Both the position numbers and the translations under genes were made by a program. Positions 57,856 through 64,000 of a DNA stretch of 64,000 nucleotides are shown piece after piece. Origin of the DNA: DATHWB01 sp041744795. Its GTDB lineage: Bacteria > Actinomycetota > Acidimicrobiia > Spongiisociales > ZC4RG35. Under the pieces are notes generated by a model. That model was not told the origin of the DNA and did no database searches. It worked only from the letters and a program-made list of their open reading frames with translations. Where the stretch lies: the NCBI GenBank assembly GCA_041744795.1, contig JBGTKD010000192.1:1-64000 (forward strand), in the 5' to 3' direction. The stretch's first letter is position 1; each line of letters opens with the position of its first letter.

Positions 57856-58653
57856 ATGGCCGAGGCGTACTTCACAACCGACGACGGGGTGTGGTTTCAC
57901 GGAACCGGTTACACCAGGGGCCCATGGGATCTGAACTCCTGTCATGCCGGCCCGCCCACCGGGCTGATGGTTCGAGCTTTGGAGCGACTGGTCTCGGACA
58001 AGGCACTGACCCGGATGTCGATCGAGATCTCCCGGCCAATTCCGATGGGCGGCTTTCGGATCGAAACTGAACTGCGTAAGCAGGGCAGGGCGGTGACGCT
58101 CAGCACCGCTCGCATCGTCGATGACGAGCGGACCTATGCGGAGTGTTCGGCGATGCATCTGCGGGAAATCGACCTTCCCGCCAAGAGCGCACCGTTCGAG
58201 CTTCCTGACTTCGAGGCGTCGGTCCCCGGACCGCACCCAATCACCGAGACTCTGCACGGCGACCAGGCGTTTCCCTCTTCGATAGAAGTGCGATACGACC
58301 CGTCAGCGTCGATCGGCGTCGGCGGGTACACGGTCATCTGGATGCGAAATCTGGTTCCCCTTCTCGAATCCGAAGAACCGTCGGGTCTCCAGCGCATCTG
58401 TCCGCTGGCAGATAGCGGGAATGGCAACTCCTACAACGAGTACCTGGACAGGGTGCTATTCGTGAACCCCGATTTACTCTTGTCGATCCACCGCCAACCG
58501 GAGGGTGAGTGGTTCGGCGCCAAGACCGTTTCGCACTGGGGGGACAACGGCATTGGCTGCTCAGATGCAGAGTTGTTCGACTCGAAGGGTCCGGTTGGCC
58601 GAGCGACACAGAACCTGTTGCTCGACCCTGCACCGGATCGCATCGACCCTTAG
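57856..58653 (+). CDS. acyl-CoA thioesterase-like (hotdog fold) protein
   Basis: This 265-residue protein resembles the double-hotdog thioesterase family (TesB-like/4HBT_3). It shows the early GYTRGPWDLNSCHAGPPTGLMVRALE, then SIEISRPIPMGGFRIETELRKQGRAV, a second half with YNEYLDRVLFVNPDL, and a late FGAKTVSHWGDNGIG. Such proteins hydrolyse acyl-CoA esters; the actual acyl group is unknown. The ATG at 57856 was chosen from the leaderless promoter geometry and the family N-terminus. Confidence 0.8.
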   Translation: MAEAYFTTDDGVWFHGTGYTRGPWDLNSCHAGPPTGLMVRALERLVSDKALTRMSIEISRPIPMGGFRIETELRKQGRAVTLSTARIVDDERTYAECSAMHLREIDLPAKSAPFELPDFEASVPGPHPITETLHGDQAFPSSIEVRYDPSASIGVGGYTVIWMRNLVPLLESEEPSGLQRICPLADSGNGNSYNEYLDRVLFVNPDLLLSIHRQPEGEWFGAKTVSHWGDNGIGCSDAELFDSKGPVGRATQNLLLDPAPDRIDP

Positions 58654-58743
58654 CTGTTGGATCGAAGCGGGACCGTTTGTGTGATCGCCTCCCCGCGCTC
58701 GCCGGGTGAGGAGTACATTTCGTCGGGACTGGAGGGTTCTCTG

Positions 58744-61700
58744 TTGGAGTGTCCGAATTGTGGTCATGGGAACACCCGTGATGCCAAGTTCTGTGCGCAA
58801 TGCGGGACGGGGTTGACAGTCGCGTGCGGTGTCTGTTCGGCCGTTGGCGATCCGGGGGCGGCTTTCTGTACGAACTGCGGGGCGGCTTTCGGCGCCCCTG
58901 CCAGCGGTGAGAATGAGCTCGCCCGGTATCTGCCGCAGGAACTGCTGACCAAGCTCGAATCCGCTAGAGCGGGCAGGGCGATGCAGGGGGAGCGGCGCAC
59001 TGTCACGATGCTGTTCGCCGACATCAAGGGTTCGACCGCCGCCGCCGAAAAGCTCGATCCAGAAGATTGGGCCGAGATAGTCAACGGTGCTTTCGAACAC
59101 CTGATCGCGCCGGTTTATCACTACGAGGGCACCCTCGCCCGCCTCCAGGGCGACGCAGTCCTGGCCTTTTTCGGTGCGCCCATCGCCCACGAGGACGACC
59201 CTGTGCGGGCGCTGCGCGCCGGGCTTGAGATCATCGAGGCGATCGGCGACTACCGCCACCAGATCGAGAGCCGTTGGGGAGTATCGATCGAAGCTCGAGT
59301 GGGGATCCACACCGGTCTCGTGGTCGTCGGTGAAGTGGGCTCCGACCTACGGGTCGAATACACCGCTCTGGGGGACGCGATCAACGTCGCAGCCCGGATG
59401 GAGCAAGCCGCCGAACCAGGAACGGTTTTCGTGACCGACCACACACGGTCCCTCACTGGCGGGGCATTCGAGTTCGAATCGTTAGGCCCGGTCGAAGTGA
59501 AAGGAAAGGCCGAGCCGGTCATTGCCCACCGGGTGCTCCGGTTTATCGGCGATCACGACACCGCCTCTCCGACGGCTCTCATCGGGAGATCGAACGAGAT
59601 GGAACGCCTCGAAGCTCTGCGTGCCCAGCTCGTAGCTGGCTCCGGATGGGTCGCATCGATCACCGCAGATGCGGGCGTGGGCAAGTCCCGTCTGCTGCGC
59701 GAGTTCCGAGACTCGACCGAAGCCGCCGCGATACTCTCGGTGCGCTACGACCAGCCCGGCGAAGTGGCATGGATGACCGGCGCCGGCCGCTCGTACGAGA
59801 CAGCCACGCCGTTCGCTGCCGTCAGCGACCTTCTGAACCGGTGGTGGGGCCTTGTCGATGCAGATGAGCCTTTCGAACGTGTCGAGTCTGCGATCGCTTC
59901 GATCGAATGTACCTATCCCGACGGCGCCGCCCTGCTCTCCCACATCGGCGGCGTCGCCCTCTCAGGCGATGCGGCGGCTTTCGTGGCTGCGCTCGAGGCT
60001 CCGGTCCTTCACAGCAAGGCCGCAGTGGCTTTTACGTCGTACCTTGAGGCCTCTGCCCGGAGACGCCCCGTGCTGATCGTGCTCGAAGATGTCCACTGGG
60101 CCGACGACCTGTCCCTGGCCCTCTTCGAGTCGATTATGGAGTTAACCGAACGCCTCCCCATCGGTCTCATCGTGGCGATGCGGCCATACAGGGAAGACAC
60201 CTCGTGGCACATTCACCAGGTGGCCGAACGCGACCACCCCCACAGGTATCACCAGTTGGCGCTGTCCCCACTGACCACCGACGATGGTGGCGCACTCCTC
60301 GATTCGCTGCTCGCTGAAACCGAGATACCGGCCGAGACGAGGCAACGGATTCTCGACCGTTCCGCTGGCAACCCCCTGTTCCTCGAAGAGATGGTGAGGA
60401 CGCTCAGCGAATCCGGATCGGCTACGGTGCCGACCTCGCTCGCCACCATCCTCACGGCCCGTCTCGACCGCCTCGACGAGTCCACCCGTTACGTCGTGCA
60501 GATGGCCTCGGTGATTGGATCCGAATTCGATCGGGCCACACTGGCTGCCCTGCTCGATCGGGACACGCCCGACCGGGAGATCATCGACCTGCAGCGCCGG
60601 GGCATTGTCGTGGACGCCGGACGGGGAATGCTTGCGTTCCGGCACGTTCTGATGCAGGAGGCGGCTTACGAGACGATCCTCCGTCGGACTCGGAGAGAAC
60701 TGCACCGAATGATCGCCGATCACTACGTGACGGAACGGCCGGAAGAGGTGCAGGGCATCTCCCGCCATCTCACCGAGGCGGGTGACATCGAAGCGGCGTT
60801 CCCATACCTTGTCGAGGCGGGCGTCAGAGCAACCCGGGCGATGGCCCTTGGAGATGCGATCCGACTTCTCACCGAAGCGATAGACAACACGCCAATTGGA
60901 GCAGACCCGGCGGTCATCGTGCGTGCCCACGACACGCTGGGGGCCGCGCATTCCCTAGTGCCGGATCTGTCCAAGGCGGCGGCGGTGTATCAAAGCTTGT
61001 ACGACTACGGCGAAAGGACGTCCGAACCTGCGGCTCGGGTAGCGGCGCTCAACCGGCTGGCCTTCGCCACTGCGTCGCTCAGCGGCAACTTCCAAGACGC
61101 GACCGACTACCTCGCTCAGGCCCGGGAACTGGCAGAGGAGTCGGGGGACGACGTCGGCCTTGCCGAATATCACATGAACTCGTGTTTCGTGGCCGCCATG
61201 AGCGGTGACCTTCGCGGGGCCGTGAGGCATGACGAAAGCACTGTCGAGGCAGGCGAACGTGCTGGTGCGCCAGGGATCCGCCTCGAGGGGATGATGCGCC
61301 GTGCCGTTAACTACGCCGCCCTGCTCGAACTCGAACAGGCCGAAGCGGCCATCGAATCGGCGCTCGATGCGGCCAAGGACGCAGGGGCTCAAGAAGAGCA
61401 GGCCATCATCGAGTCCTTCGCATTGGGTGTCGTCCGGTATTGGCGGGGGGACCTGCGGGCGGCACTCGACCTGATCGAACGAAACCATGACTCACTCAGT
61501 CGCTACGGCTCGTTCTACGAGTCGATCAATCGGGTGAGGGCAGGGGAGGTCTTCTTCGATCTTGGCGAACCGGAAACCGCCTTGAGTCGTTTTGCCGGTG
61601 CACGGCGCGTGGGAGAACAAAACGGGCAGGCCTTCGTCATTGCGGCCGGTTCAGCCGGCATGGCGTTCGTGTATGCCTCGGCCGGAATCCACGAATCCCT

Positions 61701-62313
61701 CCCCCGGTTGCGAGAGGAGGCTCTCGCTGCGCAAGGACAGCCAATGGGTGAGTTCCTCGCCAACACCGTATGGACCGACTTGGGATGGGCGAATTTGGCA
61801 TCCGGAGAATTCTCGGTGGCCGAGGCTGACTTCGCGGAAGGGCTGGCGACGTCGTCGGTGACGCAGTTCACCCACAGGGCCCGTCAGCTCCTGGGCCTGG
61901 CTCTGGCGTTGATCGCGTTAGGAAGGCTGGGTGAGGCAGCCGCCCCGCTCGCCGAGGCTCGGGATTTCATACTGGGTCGGGGGTTGGTGGTTGCAGAACC
62001 CCTGCTGTTCTGGGTGGAGAGCGAATATCACGTCGCACACGGACGCTTAGAGGGAGCCAACGGGTCACTGGTTGCGGCCCACGAGACCGCCTTGAGTTTG
62101 GGCAGACGCTGTCTGCTCCTGCCGATTCTCGGCACTCGCGCTCGGCTGGCTCGCGCCACCGGCGACATGGCGGCCAGCACCCAACATCGGACTGCTGCCC
62201 TCGAACTCATAGACACGATCGTCGCGCCGATTGTCGATGAGGCATTGGCAGCGGGCCTTCGTTCACGCTGGACACGTGAACTCGATCGTGCCGAGGTCGG
62301 TTTCACCGTCTGA
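58744..62313 (+). CDS. class III adenylate/guanylate cyclase fused to AAA ATPase and TPR-like repeats
   Basis: This 1189-residue protein starts with two zinc ribbons (four CxxC pairs, residues 3-47). A class III cyclase domain follows (about 80-255), with the metal Asp in LFADIKGST (Asp93), GDAVLAFFG and the transition-state LGDAINVAARM. An AAA/STAND-type ATPase comes next (Walker A DAGVGKSRLL near 317, Walker B VLIVLEDVHWADD), then about 550 residues of helical TPR-like repeats. It is probably a signalling protein that couples ligand sensing to cAMP synthesis. The TTG at 58744 was chosen because GGAGGG lies 8 bases upstream and the product begins MECPNCG; upstream GTG 58681 and TTG 58657 are alternatives. 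Confidence 0.88.
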   Translation: MECPNCGHGNTRDAKFCAQCGTGLTVACGVCSAVGDPGAAFCTNCGAAFGAPASGENELARYLPQELLTKLESARAGRAMQGERRTVTMLFADIKGSTAAAEKLDPEDWAEIVNGAFEHLIAPVYHYEGTLARLQGDAVLAFFGAPIAHEDDPVRALRAGLEIIEAIGDYRHQIESRWGVSIEARVGIHTGLVVVGEVGSDLRVEYTALGDAINVAARMEQAAEPGTVFVTDHTRSLTGGAFEFESLGPVEVKGKAEPVIAHRVLRFIGDHDTASPTALIGRSNEMERLEALRAQLVAGSGWVASITADAGVGKSRLLREFRDSTEAAAILSVRYDQPGEVAWMTGAGRSYETATPFAAVSDLLNRWWGLVDADEPFERVESAIASIECTYPDGAALLSHIGGVALSGDAAAFVAALEAPVLHSKAAVAFTSYLEASARRRPVLIVLEDVHWADDLSLALFESIMELTERLPIGLIVAMRPYREDTSWHIHQVAERDHPHRYHQLALSPLTTDDGGALLDSLLAETEIPAETRQRILDRSAGNPLFLEEMVRTLSESGSATVPTSLATILTARLDRLDESTRYVVQMASVIGSEFDRATLAALLDRDTPDREIIDLQRRGIVVDAGRGMLAFRHVLMQEAAYETILRRTRRELHRMIADHYVTERPEEVQGISRHLTEAGDIEAAFPYLVEAGVRATRAMALGDAIRLLTEAIDNTPIGADPAVIVRAHDTLGAAHSLVPDLSKAAAVYQSLYDYGERTSEPAARVAALNRLAFATASLSGNFQDATDYLAQARELAEESGDDVGLAEYHMNSCFVAAMSGDLRGAVRHDESTVEAGERAGAPGIRLEGMMRRAVNYAALLELEQAEAAIESALDAAKDAGAQEEQAIIESFALGVVRYWRGDLRAALDLIERNHDSLSRYGSFYESINRVRAGEVFFDLGEPETALSRFAGARRVGEQNGQAFVIAAGSAGMAFVYASAGIHESLPRLREEALAAQGQPMGEFLANTVWTDLGWANLASGEFSVAEADFAEGLATSSVTQFTHRARQLLGLALALIALGRLGEAAAPLAEARDFILGRGLVVAEPLLFWVESEYHVAHGRLEGANGSLVAAHETALSLGRRCLLLPILGTRARLARATGDMAASTQHRTAALELIDTIVAPIVDEALAAGLRSRWTRELDRAEVGFTV

Positions 62314-62322
62314 ACCGGACCC

Positions 62323-62472
62323 TCAGCCCTGGCTGTCGATCACCTGTGCGTGGCTGATGGTGCCGATCGGACCGGTCCGGTCATAGACCGTGGTTGTCAC
62401 CACGCCGTAGCGACTCGAACTACAGCACTCGACGCTACCGGACGGGTCTCGGTGAGGCTCCACGACTCCCAT
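62323..62472 (-). CDS. small hypothetical ORF
   Basis: A 49-residue open frame on the minus strand lies between the cyclase and DUF885 genes. It begins MGVVEPHRDPSGSVECC and contains YGVVTTTVYDRTGPIGTI. About 78 percent of its third positions are G or C, as in real genes here. However, it has no clear ribosome-binding site or -10, and it would have to share the promoter region of the DUF885 gene. No family was recognised. Confidence 0.3.
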   Translation of the reverse strand: MGVVEPHRDPSGSVECCSSSRYGVVTTTVYDRTGPIGTISHAQVIDSQG

Positions 62473-62496
62473 TCGGCAGATGGACGGTCCGGTCTG

Positions 62497-62502
62497 TACA
62501 TT
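62497..62502 (+). promoter_or_regulatory. -10 element, leaderless promoter of the DUF885 gene
   Basis: TACATT stands 6 bases before the ATG at 62509. No ribosome-binding site is present and the -35 is weak. Confidence 0.5.
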
Positions 62503-62508
62503 CGCCGG

Positions 62509-64000
62509 ATGTCTCAAGCTCTCTCGATCGCCGATGAGTATTTCCGACTGGCCAAGGCCAACGATCATCTCACCGGGATGTGGAAAGGCGATGTCGAGTA
62601 CCTCGAAAGCTGGCAGGACCTCAGCGAGGAGGGTCTGGCTGCCTACCGGTCGGCGCTGACCGACATCGCTGAACGGGCGGACGCTGCTCGCGAGGGGGCA
62701 GACGCTGCTGACTCGATCACCCTCTCCACCGTCGCCTGGCACGCACGCAACGCCGCCTACGACACCGAGGCCCTTGGCACGCTCGCCGTTCACAATCCGG
62801 TCGTCGGGGTCTATTCGCTGCTGGCCGCCTTTCTACCCCGATACTCGCTCGTGACCCGGGACCACGGTCGCCGCTATCTGGAAAAGCTGTCCGGTTTGCC
62901 GGTGATGATCGACCAAATGATCGATGGCCTAACCGTCGGCCGAGAGACAGGCTGGCTCCCCAACGACCTGCATATTCAGATGATGATCGATGTGCTCGAC
63001 AGGGTTCTCGCTACTGAACCGGCCGATGATCCGCTCGCAGGTCAGCCCGCACCCAAGGAGTGGTCAGAATCCGGATGGGATGATCTCGTCGTCGCCGCTA
63101 TTCGGGACCATGTCAAGCCCGCCCTGCGCCGCTACCGCGCTGCGCTCGAGACGGTCGCTCTTGCCTTCTCCCGCTCGGTCGACACTCCCGGACTTTGTCA
63201 TCTAGATGGGGGCGTCGAGTTGTATCGAAGGCTCATAACCGGCTTCACCACCACCAACATCACTCCCGAGGAGGTCCATGAGCGGGGTATCGAACAGGTC
63301 GCCCGCCTCGACGAGGAGTATCGAGAGCTGGGTGGGGCGGCGTTCGGACTGACCGAACTGTCGGAGATCTACAGCCGGCTGCGGGACGACGAATCTCTCC
63401 ACTATCACGATGTCGACACCCTCATCGCCGATGCGACCGAGATGTTCCACCGGGCCCAGGCCGAGGCTCCCAAGTGGTTCCGTCGAGTGCCCGAAGCGGA
63501 TTGCGAGATACGGCCTATCACCGCCGGAGCCATGGCCTTCTATTCGGAACCCAACCCCCAGACAGGTAAGCGCGCCGCCTTTTACTTCAACGTAGAGGAC
63601 CCTTCACTGTGGGGTCCGCAACTCGCCAGCACCACATTCCACGAGGGTATCCCCGGTCATCACTTCGACCTGGCGCGTTCGGTCGAGAACCCTGACCTCC
63701 ACGACGTTCACAGAGAGTTCTACATCGCGGCTTTTAACGAGGGCTGGGCGCTCTACTCGGAGCGTCTATCAGACGAGATGGGGCTATTCCGCAACGACAT
63801 CGAACGGCTGGGGATGCTGGCCGCGGATTCGCTGCGGGCCTGCCGGCTGGTGGTCGACACTGGGATGCATTTGCACGGATGGTCAAGGGACCGGGCCATC
63901 ACCTACATGCTCGAGAACAGTCCTCTCCCGAAGGGTGAGATCGAAGCGGAAATCGACCGTTATATCGGCAACCCCGGCCAGGCCGTCGCATACATGATCG
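62509..64000 (+). CDS. DUF885 family peptidase-like protein, 3' end cut by window
   Basis: At least 497 residues are encoded before the window ends, with no stop. The zinc-binding-like motif HEGIPGHH (from residue 378) and the downstream EGWALYSERL are the hallmarks of DUF885, a family related to M2/M3-like metallopeptidases. Other family features are RPITAGAMAFYSEPNP and the N-terminal DEYFRLAKANDH. No signal peptide is visible, so it is probably cytoplasmic. The usual family length is about 550-600 residues, so only a short C-terminal part is missing. Confidence 0.9.
   Translation, partial: MSQALSIADEYFRLAKANDHLTGMWKGDVEYLESWQDLSEEGLAAYRSALTDIAERADAAREGADAADSITLSTVAWHARNAAYDTEALGTLAVHNPVVGVYSLLAAFLPRYSLVTRDHGRRYLEKLSGLPVMIDQMIDGLTVGRETGWLPNDLHIQMMIDVLDRVLATEPADDPLAGQPAPKEWSESGWDDLVVAAIRDHVKPALRRYRAALETVALAFSRSVDTPGLCHLDGGVELYRRLITGFTTTNITPEEVHERGIEQVARLDEEYRELGGAAFGLTELSEIYSRLRDDESLHYHDVDTLIADATEMFHRAQAEAPKWFRRVPEADCEIRPITAGAMAFYSEPNPQTGKRAAFYFNVEDPSLWGPQLASTTFHEGIPGHHFDLARSVENPDLHDVHREFYIAAFNEGWALYSERLSDEMGLFRNDIERLGMLAADSLRACRLVVDTGMHLHGWSRDRAITYMLENSPLPKGEIEAEIDRYIGNPGQAVAYMI

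Overview
The window is about 64 kb of high-GC DNA, densely packed with genes, many overlapping by 1-8 bases. The gene content (heme-copper oxidase operon with ctaG, an hbhA-like gene with its XRE regulator, secreted proteins with SLH-like repeats, Thr-rich lipoproteins, a class III cyclase fused to a large ATPase) and widespread leaderless promoters point to an actinobacterium, perhaps of the class Acidimicrobiia. The class is an inference. No rRNA, tRNA, CRISPR array, integrase or transposase was seen.

Layout. 0-8.2 kb: MFS exporter, secreted GH26-like protein with three C-terminal SLH-like repeats, a coupled carotenoid oxygenase/thiolase pair, a lipocalin-like protein, an LLM oxidoreductase with its TetR regulator, and a DUF4332 protein. 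8.2-10.1 kb: hbhA-like gene with XRE regulator, and a VIT family transporter. 10.1-23.9 kb: mostly housekeeping genes (tyrA, M20 amidohydrolase, DNA methyltransferase, adenosine deaminase, nadE, aminotransferase IV, P450, mgtE, greA), a selD whose catalytic residue is encoded by an in-frame UGA followed by a SECIS-like hairpin, a ferredoxin and a hydrolase. 23.9-27.3 kb: a cupredoxin-like lipoprotein and three membrane proteins. 27.3-40.6 kb: two divergent operons. One holds an MTA/SAH-deaminase-like amidohydrolase, a cupin, two SDRs, a class II aldolase-SDR fusion, a uridine-phosphorylase-like enzyme and a purine nucleoside phosphorylase. The other holds mtnA and a BMP-type nucleoside ABC transporter. 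A GntR gene lies between them, and the same 20-base palindromic site sits at the promoter of each operon. 40.7-42.1 kb: a DDAH-like amidinohydrolase and a probable toxin-antitoxin pair. 42.2-49.7 kb: the aa3/caa3-type oxidase operon ctaC-D-E-F-G, a redoxin and hydrolase, and ctaB. 49.7-51.6 kb: ECF sigma factor with a large membrane anti-sigma candidate and an ECF-type promoter. 51.9-64 kb: lgt, a flavodoxin-like oxidoreductase, a VOC protein, hrpB, small membrane proteins, a thioesterase-like protein, the cyclase-ATPase, and a DUF885 peptidase-like gene cut by the window end.

The most interesting system is the 27.3-40.6 kb cluster. Its genes form a logical route: import of nucleosides, deamination, phosphorolysis to a (5-modified) ribose-1-phosphate, isomerisation by MtnA, aldol cleavage to DHAP plus an aldehyde, and oxidation or reduction of the aldehyde by the fused SDR domain. 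The cluster is bounded by two of three copies of a ~55-base directly repeated element. Two further general points are a recurring leaderless promoter (TAnnnT, then 6-7 bases, then the start codon) at about fourteen genes, and several palindromic operators directly over such promoters.
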